Virus record (IMG/VR): IMGVR_UViG_3300021365_001427
Location: 1 to 20,380 of that record
DNA length: 20,380 nt
Direction: 5' to 3' (one strand)
From: a virus
The notes under the pieces: model-generated
Told to the model about the DNA's origin: nothing
Seen by the model: only the letters and a program-made list of their open reading frames with translations
Database searches by the model: none
Translations under genes and position numbers: made by a program
In this document: one piece after another, positions 1-6,064 of the stretch
How the letters are laid out: each line of letters begins with the position of its first letter
Numbering within the stretch: position 1 is the stretch's first letter

Positions 1-129
1 AGATACGTTAAGCTGGTGTGCTAGTAGCCAAGGCCAACTTTGTTCAATCCAATTGTCTGTTTCTAAAGCAAGGTGACCATTTTCAACTTGACTGCACCCA
101 TTAAAATATATTTTAGGTGCCCCAGGCAT
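1..129 (-). CDS. SGNH/GDSL-hydrolase-like protein, N-terminal part (runs off the left edge)
   Basis: An open frame starts at an ATG at 127-129 and stays open for 43 codons to base 1, so only the N-terminus is visible. The start reads MPGAPKIYFNGCS, followed by a WPWLLAHQLNV stretch about 20 residues later. A short beta-strand, then an F-N-G-C-S turn, then a W-P-x-x-L-A helix is the pattern of the first block of SGNH/GDSL-type hydrolase-like proteins that are common in marine phages. In that family the serine of this turn is the nucleophile. The ATG overlaps the end of the displaced queE tail, and upstream in the same frame there is a stop at 178-180, so this is the only ATG start available. 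The bases GGAAAA just before the ATG are a weak ribosome site. The fold assignment rests on 43 residues and is tentative; no substrate can be proposed. Confidence 0.5.
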   Translation of the reverse strand, partial: MPGAPKIYFNGCSQVENGHLALETDNWIEQSWPWLLAHQLNVS

Positions 130-181
130 TTTTCCAAATATCCACTTGCAATCTTGGACTGTAGCGATAACCCTTTGTCAT
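113..181 (-). CDS. Displaced 22-codon C-terminal tail of QueE (other frame)
   Basis: Immediately at the TGA of the main queE frame, an ATG (179-181) overlaps the stop as ATGA and opens 22 codons ending in TAA at 113-115. The peptide ends SPRLQVDIWKNAWGT, which is the conserved C-terminal signature of QueE proteins, preceded by K-G-Y-R-Y. Adding one A to the GAATGA at the junction (GAAATGA) would join it to the upstream 268-residue frame as V-A-A-L-E-M-T-K-G-Y-R-Y-S-P-R, which is how intact family members read. It is therefore a piece of queE rather than an independent gene, unless translational coupling yields a separately made tail. The frame change could be a true deletion, a sequencing error in a short A run, or a recoding site. 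Confidence 0.75.
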   Translation of the reverse strand: MTKGYRYSPRLQVDIWKNAWGT

Positions 182-984
182 TCCAATGCTGCTACTTCTT
201 TGACATTCAAATGGTACTGATTGGGAATGCCGCCTACTGGCATCAAGTATACCGGACCATGGAAACCATTGTCTCTATACTGTTTTACTGCACGATCTAC
301 ATCTTCAACGTCTGCTTCTGTGGCCACAACAAACTTGAGATAGGTATGTCCGTGACTTTGGTAGTGTTTGATAATGTCCGGCTTGATGGCATCTTCCCAC
401 TTCTCGCCCGAGCAAGGCAGTTTTGCACTTACACTAAACGTAAGTCGATCACTGTAACGACCAAACTCAGTAAACTCGTTTAAAAACTTGCAGAATTCAT
501 CGCTCAGTGGCTGTGTGCCATTTGTTTCAAATGTGATGTTTTGCAATCCAGAAAGTTTGCACAATTTGATAATGCCAGGCCAAGCACGTTGCCAACCTAG
601 CAATGGTTCACCGCCTGTGATAACCAAGTGTACATCTTGTCCAAACTGTTTGCCATCACTCCAGCGATTGTTAGGAATCAATTTGTGCATGTGTTGCACA
701 ATGTCTTGAGATTCCATAACTGGACTAAACTTTTTAAAGTCCTTGTGCCAACTTGCATAACTGTCGCAGCCAAACTCAGTGAGCGGTAAGTCTTCATACT
801 TGGAAAACTTGTCTACATTTTTGGCAATTTGCTCTGGATTGTCTGTGTGTTCACCAGCAGGCATACCAAAGCCTCTACACTCAAAGTTACAACCAAAGCT
901 GCGCAAGAATACGCTAGGAACTCCTGCCCACTTGCCTTCACCTTGTAAACTGTAGAAGATTTCTGCTACTTTAACTTTGCTCAT
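178..984 (-). CDS. queE: QueE, 7-carboxy-7-deazaguanine synthase (radical SAM), C-terminus frameshifted
   Basis: QueE converts 6-carboxy-tetrahydropterin to 7-carboxy-7-deazaguanine, the step that builds the deazapurine ring. The frame codes for 268 residues. The N-terminus has S-L-Q-G-E-G (12-17) and G-V-P-S-V-F-L-R (21-28), typical of the family. Cluster ligands appear to be C32, C36 and C73: the first two are in GCNFEC and the third is in the GCDS motif, separated from C36 by an unusual 36-residue insert. A glycine-rich SAM motif, V-I-T-G-G-E-P-L-L, lies near residue 120, and F-E-T-N-G-T follows near 152. The frame ends at TGA just before the conserved tail, which continues in the -1 frame to base 113. 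The start overlaps the upstream phosphoribosyltransferase by ATGA. Function is clear; whether the protein is active depends on the junction. Confidence 0.9.
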   Translation of the reverse strand: MSKVKVAEIFYSLQGEGKWAGVPSVFLRSFGCNFECRGFGMPAGEHTDNPEQIAKNVDKFSKYEDLPLTEFGCDSYASWHKDFKKFSPVMESQDIVQHMHKLIPNNRWSDGKQFGQDVHLVITGGEPLLGWQRAWPGIIKLCKLSGLQNITFETNGTQPLSDEFCKFLNEFTEFGRYSDRLTFSVSAKLPCSGEKWEDAIKPDIIKHYQSHGHTYLKFVVATEADVEDVDRAVKQYRDNGFHGPVYLMPVGGIPNQYHLNVKEVAALE

Positions 985-1577
985 TTCATTATCTCCTCAT
1001 TTGGATCCCAACGTTTCCACCATTCTTCCCAGGGAAAAACAATCCAACTTGGATCTTCAATTTTGTTTATTTCTTGCGCACTGTAGTTTGTATCAAGTTC
1101 ACTTTCGCTTGCTAGATTATCGTATAGCACTGCAAAGCGCACTGTATTTCCCCATACTGCATTCCAAACAGCTTCGCACTCTTCTCTATCACCAGGTGAG
1201 CAACTGCTTTCCCAGTCTTGCTTTATCCAGTTTATTGTAGCACCACTATCGTTAATGTCATCCATTATTAGAACCTTTTTACGGCAAGCGGGATCCCATC
1301 GTGCATTTGGAATGTCACGCTTGGCTTGATTGTTATAACCAAACACTTCTTCGCTCATCCAGAGGTTGCTCTCAACCTCGCCGTTTCCATCGCGCAAACG
1401 TACATCCAGTGTGTACATTTTAACATCAAGATACTGACTGAGCAAGTTTGCTGGTGTTAGTCCACCTCGTGTGATGCCCACAATGTAGTCGGGTAACCAG
1501 TTATCTTGCTGCATCTGACGCAGTATTTCCTGTGTTTGACGTTGTACATCGTCCCATGTTACAAATACTTTTTTCAT
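981..1577 (-). CDS. Type I phosphoribosyltransferase (purine-salvage type)
   Basis: The protein is 198 residues. It carries the PRPP-binding signature V-L-I-M-D-D-I-N-D-S-G-A-T at 102-114, with the paired acidic residues and small-residue loop of type I phosphoribosyltransferases. An upstream I-V-G-I-T-R-G-G-L at 32-40 matches the strand and pyrophosphate loop of the same fold. The C-terminal W-I-V-F-P-W-E-E-W resembles the W-x-x-F-P-W-E end seen in xanthine, guanine or hypoxanthine phosphoribosyltransferases, so a 6-oxopurine substrate is the best guess. It would make a nucleotide from a free base and PRPP in the cytoplasm. It is linked by ATGA overlaps to a glycosyltransferase upstream and to queE downstream, which suggests either guanine recycling (a base freed by DpdA exchange is one source) or handling of a deazaguanine. 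That role is inference. Confidence 0.85.
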   Translation of the reverse strand: MKKVFVTWDDVQRQTQEILRQMQQDNWLPDYIVGITRGGLTPANLLSQYLDVKMYTLDVRLRDGNGEVESNLWMSEEVFGYNNQAKRDIPNARWDPACRKKVLIMDDINDSGATINWIKQDWESSCSPGDREECEAVWNAVWGNTVRFAVLYDNLASESELDTNYSAQEINKIEDPSWIVFPWEEWWKRWDPNEEIMK

Positions 1578-2410
1578 TGATTAATCTTCCAGGTGCCTAA
1601 GAACTTTTTTGGATCATTCTCTCGCATGCGAGTCCATACGTCAAACTCTCCGGCTAGTGCTTGATCTAAGTATCCTGTATCTTGACCTAGACGCTTGCGA
1701 AGCCATTGCATTTTGTATCCCCACTGTATTCTTAACTGTGCTGTTGGTGGATAAAGAAAATCTTTGGGATTGTCTGGATTGCCTTCGTTCTGTTCAGGGT
1801 TGCGCTCTTGATAGGTAGTATCGTTGTTGTTTCCAGTTAAGTCATGTCTGTCATGAAAGCAAGTACTTTTAAGTTGAATTATTGCGTCATTCATGTAACA
1901 CACCTGGCTGACCCATCCATCAACAATTTGATGTGGTGATATACAACCATACATTATAATCCAATCACGTGGAAGAACTGGAAAAATAGCATATGGATGT
2001 CCGTGATTGTCGTTAAAACGCTGTACTACAAATTTGCCGCTGTGGCTGAGGATTTCAGTGTCCCACCCTTGGCTTTCCATTCTTGCATCATCATTCCACA
2101 CAATCAACCATTCTCCATGGCTTTCGCCGGCTAACTGGTTGTAATATTCGTTAAGCCTAGCATAGCCCAATCTTGGCTGCACAAATGCATAGAGATCATA
2201 GTCATGTTTTTCAAAATAAGGAACAATATCACTTTGAACATAGTCAATAGTGACCTGATCATCGTCATCAATGGCAAGTAAAAATTCAATACCGTCGGGA
2301 TCGTCAGCAGTATCGATCATGCTTTTTATGCTTTCCATCATCATTGTGGGCCGGCCGCGTGTTGCGCACAGCACAGAGATTTTTTTGGTTGCATTCATTT
2401 CAAAAGGCAT
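1574..2410 (-). CDS. GT-A fold glycosyltransferase (family 2-like)
   Basis: A 278-residue protein with the N-terminal layout of a GT-A nucleotide-sugar transferase. The first strand and loop read I-S-V-L-C-A-T-R-G-R-P at 11-21, followed by the acidic strand L-L-A-I-D-D-D-D at 44-51. A later L-I-V-W-N-D-D-A-R-M at 102-111 fits the DxD-like metal and nucleotide-sugar site. The C-terminal third is charged and shows no recognisable domain. The start ATG overlaps the clpP stop as TAATG, which supports this start over an internal ATG four codons in. The gene ends in an ATGA overlap with the phosphoribosyltransferase. Its acceptor is unknown: a virion protein, host envelope sugar or a modified DNA base are all possible. 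The fold assignment is firm, the role is not. Confidence 0.75.
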   Translation of the reverse strand: MPFEMNATKKISVLCATRGRPTMMMESIKSMIDTADDPDGIEFLLAIDDDDQVTIDYVQSDIVPYFEKHDYDLYAFVQPRLGYARLNEYYNQLAGESHGEWLIVWNDDARMESQGWDTEILSHSGKFVVQRFNDNHGHPYAIFPVLPRDWIIMYGCISPHQIVDGWVSQVCYMNDAIIQLKSTCFHDRHDLTGNNNDTTYQERNPEQNEGNPDNPKDFLYPPTAQLRIQWGYKMQWLRKRLGQDTGYLDQALAGEFDVWTRMRENDPKKFLGTWKINQ

Positions 2411-3027
2411 TATCTATTCTCCACTACTTTGTCAGCAAGCCCCCATTCAACTGCTTGTGCGGCAGTAAGGAATGTATCAAACTTCATAGTTTCACTCATT
2501 TCTTCGTAGGTTTTGCCTGCTGTATTGTGCCTAACATAAAGTTCAGTTAGACGTCTATTAACTTTCTTTGACTCTTCCATGCTGCGTACTGCATCTTCAA
2601 ACTGTAGTTCTTGTACATACACACTGCCTGACGTGCCGCGTGTACCTGAACTTACACGATGAATCATTGTGCGACTCTCAGGAAGCACAATACGTTTACC
2701 TGCTGTACCTGCTTGTGCAAGAAAACTGCCCATTGAGCATGCTTGTCCAATAACCACAGTACTTACATCGCACTTGATGAATTGCATTGTATCATAGATA
2801 CCAAGGCCTGCACTTACCTGGCCGCCTGGACTGTTGATGTACAACAAGATGTCCTTGTCAGGATCTTCACTTTCCAAGAACAGCAATTGTGCAATAATGC
2901 TATTGGCCATGTTGTCCTCAACTGGACCGTTAAGCATTACAATGCGATCTTTGAGCAAGCGACTGTAAATGTCGTATGCACGTTCACCTTTTGAAGTAGT
3001 CTCTACTACCATTGGGATCAATGACAT
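2410..3027 (-). CDS. clpP: ClpP-like serine protease
   Basis: At 205 residues this is full length for ClpP. The catalytic triad is in place: serine 98 in G-Q-A-C-S-M-G-S, histidine 123 in R-T-M-I-H-R and aspartate 184 in K-F-D-T-F-L-T-A. The strand [11 protein letters not shown] (65-75) and the C-terminal A-V-E-W-G-L-A-D are also standard. ClpP forms a barrel-shaped peptidase that degrades unfolded chains delivered by a Clp ATPase. No ClpA, ClpX or ClpC gene is in the window, so it would have to work with a host unfoldase, act alone on small peptides, or mix with host subunits. ClpP homologues occur in several marine T4-like phages. It overlaps queD upstream by TAATG and the glycosyltransferase downstream by TAATG, indicating coupled translation. 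Confidence 0.93.
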   Translation of the reverse strand: MSLIPMVVETTSKGERAYDIYSRLLKDRIVMLNGPVEDNMANSIIAQLLFLESEDPDKDILLYINSPGGQVSAGLGIYDTMQFIKCDVSTVVIGQACSMGSFLAQAGTAGKRIVLPESRTMIHRVSSGTRGTSGSVYVQELQFEDAVRSMEESKKVNRRLTELYVRHNTAGKTYEEMSETMKFDTFLTAAQAVEWGLADKVVENR

Positions 3028-3503
3028 TATTCAGTAAACCTTTCTTTGCGTATTATATAAGGGGTATAGATGGCACTGTTTGCGCCATGTTCTGCACACT
3101 CTGCACTTTCGCACCAGCAACGGTCATTGGTTGCTTCACGGATAAGTTTGTCAGCAAAGCGCCATGCATGTTCTGCAAACTTTTCTGCACCAACACCTGC
3201 AACAATGTTAAGTTGTGCTAGGCCTTTTTCTTCCAGTACTCGAAAGTCATCCAAGTGAGGATCATTTTCATCTAATACAACTTTATGATCAAAACTATCT
3301 TCAAGCCATTGCTTTAGTGGCTTTAGTCCACCAAAGTCTACTGCCCAGTTTTTGTTGTCAAGTTCACTGCATCCAAATACAAATTTAAATTGTAAACTGT
3401 ATCCATGCAAGAACTTGCAATGCGAATGATCTGCATGCGGTTGACGGAACACTGCGCTTAATCCAATGTTGTGTCCATATGTTTTTGTGCTGTAATATGG
3501 CAT
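3027..3503 (-). CDS. queD: QueD-like 6-carboxy-tetrahydropterin synthase (6-PTPS family)
   Basis: A 158-residue T-fold enzyme. It would convert dihydroneopterin triphosphate, the FolE product, to 6-carboxy-tetrahydropterin for QueE. Catalytic cysteine 29 sits four residues before the L-H-G motif (H33), and F-D-H at 71-73 gives the Asp-His pair of the active site. D-F-G-G-L-K at 56-61 matches the D-F-x-x-L-K of the family. One difference stands out: the usual zinc triplet His-Gly-His reads His-Gly-Tyr (33-35), while extra histidines occur at 23, 26 and 28 in H-A-D-H-S-H. The zinc may be held by a changed ligand set. A good ribosome site, AGGAGA, lies a few bases before the ATG. The 69-base gap upstream holds only a weak hairpin. 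It overlaps clpP by TAATG. Confidence 0.88.
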   Translation of the reverse strand: MPYYSTKTYGHNIGLSAVFRQPHADHSHCKFLHGYSLQFKFVFGCSELDNKNWAVDFGGLKPLKQWLEDSFDHKVVLDENDPHLDDFRVLEEKGLAQLNIVAGVGAEKFAEHAWRFADKLIREATNDRCWCESAECAEHGANSAIYTPYIIRKERFTE

Positions 3504-3572
3504 TCTATTCTCCTAGTGTTAGTAGGTCAGAATGTTTAGAGACGGGTGAACCAACGGCGTCTATAGTAGTTA

Positions 3573-4304
3573 TCATCCTTCAAACAGGTGCACAGAATAT
3601 CCTTTGCCATTGGTATCGCCGCCACCGTTGTCAATTTCTTCGCCGTCATATTCAATGGCACTTACAGTATCGTCCCCATTTGCATATTCCAGTGTATTAA
3701 TCATAAGTTTTTTAGGATCAAGTTTCCCTCGTGTGGTAACAAGACCTTCAAAGAAAGTGCCTTTTTCGCTGCTGAGAAATTGTAGAATGTATTTGCCTCC
3801 CCATTCTTCATATTCGCTGCAACCCATGTTTGTGATTTCAGTTTTATAATCATCTTCGCGCATGATTGAATCTGTCCACTCACTGAGGCTTTCGTTGGTA
3901 ACAATTTCTGCAACTGTTGTTGCATTATATTCTTCGCTGTCAACTTCGTCAATATCAATGTTTGCACAACTGAAATCAACACCCCATTGATGATCCAGTT
4001 CGTTGAAGTGTTCATACCAAGTGCTACCATCACCATCTTCGTCGAACATGAAGTGTGCTTCTTTGGGAATGTCGTCAAATTCAATATTTTCAAAGTCATA
4101 ATCGCCGTCTTCGGCATTGAGCATGTAGTTTATAATATCGTTATCATAATGCTCATCAACGTGAGCTTTCCAAAAATCATACTGTGTTTTAGTAAGTTCG
4201 ATGTAGGCGCTCTCGCCTCCATATCCCCACAACCGTATGTTATAGTGACGAATAGGATGCTTGATTACTTCAATTAGTTCTTCTTGTTGCTCAATTGTAC
4301 TCAT
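3573..4304 (-). CDS. Very acidic conserved-type phage protein, function unknown
   Basis: A 243-residue protein that I do not assign to a named family. It is strikingly acidic: I count 58 Asp plus Glu against 15 Lys plus Arg. Acid-rich runs fall around residues 65-130 and 220-230. The N-terminal third has an I-R-L-W-G-Y-G-G-E-S-A-Y strand-turn segment (23-34) followed by a Y-D-F-W helix start, which looks like a folded domain rather than a disordered tail. A glycine- and asparagine-rich stretch lies near the C-terminus. There is no signal peptide and no membrane segment. Its start overlaps the HIT gene by ATGA, so it is the second gene of the unit starting at 4717-4745. The charge would suit a DNA-mimic or an inhibitor of a DNA-binding protein, but that is only a guess. 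Confidence 0.8.
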   Translation of the reverse strand: MSTIEQQEELIEVIKHPIRHYNIRLWGYGGESAYIELTKTQYDFWKAHVDEHYDNDIINYMLNAEDGDYDFENIEFDDIPKEAHFMFDEDGDGSTWYEHFNELDHQWGVDFSCANIDIDEVDSEEYNATTVAEIVTNESLSEWTDSIMREDDYKTEITNMGCSEYEEWGGKYILQFLSSEKGTFFEGLVTTRGKLDPKKLMINTLEYANGDDTVSAIEYDGEEIDNGGGDTNGKGYSVHLFEG

Positions 4305-4690
4305 GACTTCACCTTATAGTTGCCGGCACCTGGAACAACATTGCGCACACCGCCGACTGGATCTGCACAATCACTGTCTCGTCTAAAAATCAAATGTACA
4401 TGCGGATACTGAACAGTTTGGCCTGCACTTTCGCCTACATTGATTCCTACATTAAATCCTGTAATTTCGTTGCCGTCTGCCTCTACATTGGCATTGCCCA
4501 TCTGGACAGCATAGTTAAAGCAGCGGAGAAGTTTCTCCATGGTAGCTTCACGAGGCACAACAAGTGTATGCCCTGGCGTAACTGGAAAGCCGTCGTTGAA
4601 AACTGTAAAATCCCGTGTTTCCAACTGCACATCAGTCCAAGGGGCTCTACCCTCTTGTCTTGCCACATCTAACGTGTCTACACTATGCAT
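4301..4690 (-). CDS. HIT-family nucleotide hydrolase/transferase-like protein
   Basis: Read from the ATG at 4688-4690 the protein has 129 residues. I prefer this start to the in-frame TTG at 4711 because GGAG lies eight bases before the ATG and the predicted transcript begins near 4710. The family motif G-Q-T-V-Q-Y-P-H-V-H-L-I-F-R-R is at 90-104, followed by a D-P-V-G-G-V-R block (110-116), as in diadenosine-polyphosphate-type HIT proteins. In H-x-H-x-H the first histidine is replaced by Tyr95, while the central nucleophile His97 and His99 remain. N-terminal F-N-D-G-F-P-V-T-P-G-H-T-L-V-V-P-R (31-47) is also typical. HIT enzymes split nucleotide phosphoanhydride or phosphoramidate bonds. It is the first gene of its unit and overlaps the next gene by ATGA. 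Confidence 0.85.
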   Translation of the reverse strand: MHSVDTLDVARQEGRAPWTDVQLETRDFTVFNDGFPVTPGHTLVVPREATMEKLLRCFNYAVQMGNANVEADGNEITGFNVGINVGESAGQTVQYPHVHLIFRRDSDCADPVGGVRNVVPGAGNYKVKS

Positions 4691-4716
4691 ACCGCTTCTC
4701 CGCTGTTTCAATGTTT

Positions 4717-4745
4717 ATTATACAACAATTCATATTGTTTGTCAA
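4717..4745 (-). promoter_or_regulatory. Consensus sigma-70 promoter for the HIT-to-queE unit
   Basis: On the minus strand TTGACA (4740-4745) is followed after exactly 17 bases by TATAAT (4717-4722): both hexamers match the consensus in full. Transcription would start near 4710, giving a leader of about 20 bases before the HIT ATG. The spacer contains a six-base inverted repeat, AACAAT and ATTGTT, at 4724-4739, which could be an operator. Confidence 0.85.
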
Positions 4746-4781
4746 CCTTTAATCATTAGCTGGTTTCCATGACATTCTGCC

Positions 4782-5147
4782 TTATAATTCTAAATATCCA
4801 TCTAATGCATAAAGACAATGCTCCCGCAGCCTAGGATGTTCATCCCAATAGGTTAAAGCAGCCCAGGTTAGATATTTTTTATCAATACTTGTTACGTTCG
4901 AACCTTTATGCTTGCCAAACCAAAACTTATAATTAGGATCATAATTATTGGCGGTAAGCCCACTAGGAAATTTTTGACTTTTTAAGTTGTTTAAAAAATC
5001 TTGTCTAGACCTATATTTAAACTGACCTGATTCTTTCCACATCTTTTCTAGATAGTATGGAAAATATTTTGTTAGTGCAGTCTCAGGAGTTTTAGTAAAA
5101 TCTCCCTGTGCATAAGCCTTCATTTTTTTACTTTGTTGTTTATACAT
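4782..5147 (-). CDS. DUF3820-like small protein
   Basis: A 121-residue protein. The C-terminal half has F-W-F-G-K-H-K-G-S-N-V (75-85) followed by K-K-Y-L-T-W-A-A, matching the F-G-K-Y-K-G ... Y-L-x-W layout of DUF3820, a small domain also seen at the end of exonuclease X-like proteins. The N-terminal half is lysine- and tyrosine-rich and has no recognisable motif. Two ATGs, at 5147 and 5123, could start it; neither has a strong ribosome site, though AGG lies next to the first. It is the last gene of the folE unit, 57 bases after the oxygenase, and those bases show no clear promoter. The role is unknown; a nucleic-acid-linked function would fit the domain. Confidence 0.65.
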   Translation of the reverse strand: MYKQQSKKMKAYAQGDFTKTPETALTKYFPYYLEKMWKESGQFKYRSRQDFLNNLKSQKFPSGLTANNYDPNYKFWFGKHKGSNVTSIDKKYLTWAALTYWDEHPRLREHCLYALDGYLEL

Positions 5148-5204
5148 CCTAATCGATCCTAATATCTTCCATACCTGCTGTATTCGTCAGTTAAATAAGT
5201 CATA

Positions 5205-5843
5205 TTAATAACTCTGTGCTAATCGCCACATCAAGTATGCCTTGCTCTCAATGGGATCATACTTTGCATCTTCATCACGCAGATTGCTTACAATAGTTCC
5301 TGGTGTAGGATCCACAAAGTGTGGCATGCTGTAACGTGTTTGATCGATGTGTGTGTTTACCACTCTGTGCTTTGTGCTAACAAAGTAATCGTTAGTCCAA
5401 CGCTGGAGTAAATCACCAATGTTAACCACTACACCGTCTTGTGCATAGGGAACAGGATGCCATGTACCTTTGAGATCCTGTACTTCAAGTCCTGGCACAT
5501 CATTGATTTGCCATAACAGAGTAATGGTGCCGTAGTCACTGTGTTCACCAATACGCATCTGCTTGTCCTCTAGTGGACCAGTGTACGCAGGGTAGTGAAT
5601 GACTCGTGTTGTATTATATGGATCCTGATGCGCATCTACCAGTGTAGTACCGCAGTCTAGGATAGTATCAAACTTGGCAAGTATACGCAGAGTTAAATCA
5701 TCTGCAATACGAATAGTTTCTAATCCTGTTGTACGCAGATCAACTTCCTCAGGCCATAGTTCATCTGGCATGCGTGTATTGTTGTAGTTAAAACTTTCTT
5801 TCATATCCTTGGGAGCAGTTGGGTCTACATTTTCTGCACCCAT
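5205..5843 (-). CDS. Fe(II)/2-oxoglutarate oxygenase, catalytic part (downstream of an in-frame stop)
   Basis: This 212-residue segment is the jelly-roll catalytic part of an isopenicillin-N-synthase-type dioxygenase. Iron ligands are H101 and D103 (G-E-H-S-D-Y-G) and H159 (S-T-K-H-R-V). R170 with S172 (T-R-Y-S) is the 2-oxoglutarate-binding pair. The ATG at 5843 is internal: the frame is open up to a TAA at 5874-5876, and beyond it the same frame holds the N-terminal domain. The ten codons between the stop and this ATG read Q-A-E-N-N-L-G-Y-S-V, a normal continuation of the enzyme. No good ribosome site precedes the ATG, so this part may not be made alone. Oxygenases of this fold hydroxylate or desaturate many small molecules; the substrate here is unknown. 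Confidence 0.85.
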   Translation of the reverse strand: MGAENVDPTAPKDMKESFNYNNTRMPDELWPEEVDLRTTGLETIRIADDLTLRILAKFDTILDCGTTLVDAHQDPYNTTRVIHYPAYTGPLEDKQMRIGEHSDYGTITLLWQINDVPGLEVQDLKGTWHPVPYAQDGVVVNIGDLLQRWTNDYFVSTKHRVVNTHIDQTRYSMPHFVDPTPGTIVSNLRDEDAKYDPIESKAYLMWRLAQSY

Positions 5844-5873
5844 AACACTGTATCCTAGATTGTTTTCTGCTTG

Positions 5874-6062
5874 TTAACTGTATATCTTTTTGGTGTACAA
5901 GTCCAGTTCAAAGAACTGCTTCATGTAATCAAACCAGTCTTTCATGGTTTGTTGATCTTGTTTGTCTAGTGTATTGGTAAAGACTGCGAAGCCCACTGTT
6001 GTGTAGGCTTCGCGAATCTCGTCCAGTACTGTTTCTGAGTTGAAATCAATAACTGGAATCAT
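5874..6062 (-). CDS. Fe(II)/2-oxoglutarate oxygenase, N-terminal domain, ended by an in-frame TAA
   Basis: The 62 codons match the N-terminal (DIOX_N-type) domain of isopenicillin-N-synthase-like oxygenases: M-I-P-V-I-D-F at the start, then an amphipathic helix, then T-V-G-F-A-V-F-T-N, with F-F-E-L-D at about 50-54. The ribosome site GGAAAC lies in the end of the upstream binding-protein gene. The TAA at 5874-5876 lies exactly in frame with the catalytic part (the two ATGs are 219 bases apart, 73 codons). One base change (from AAA, CAA or GAA, for example) would restore a protein of 285 residues, normal for the family. The gene is therefore a nonsense mutant, a readthrough case or a sequence error. 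Confidence 0.8.
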   Translation of the reverse strand: MIPVIDFNSETVLDEIREAYTTVGFAVFTNTLDKQDQQTMKDWFDYMKQFFELDLYTKKIYS

Positions 6063-6064
6063 TT

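Noticed and set aside
3540-3562. Small hairpin AGACG/CGTCT in the gap before queD, considered as a terminator or riboswitch
   Set aside because: The stem has only five pairs around a 13-base loop, no T run follows, and nothing matches the preQ1 riboswitch pattern.
3701-4117. Minus-strand alternative frame of 138 codons inside the acidic protein gene
   Set aside because: It is a shadow of the acidic gene: no ribosome site, and the enclosing frame has better start context and ATGA coupling.
4691-4711. TTG start that would lengthen the HIT protein by seven residues
   Set aside because: It lies at or before the predicted transcript start, and the ATG at 4690 has a proper ribosome site.
4746-4781. 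Gap after the DUF3820-like gene, considered as a terminator
   Set aside because: No stem of useful length and no T run on the minus strand.
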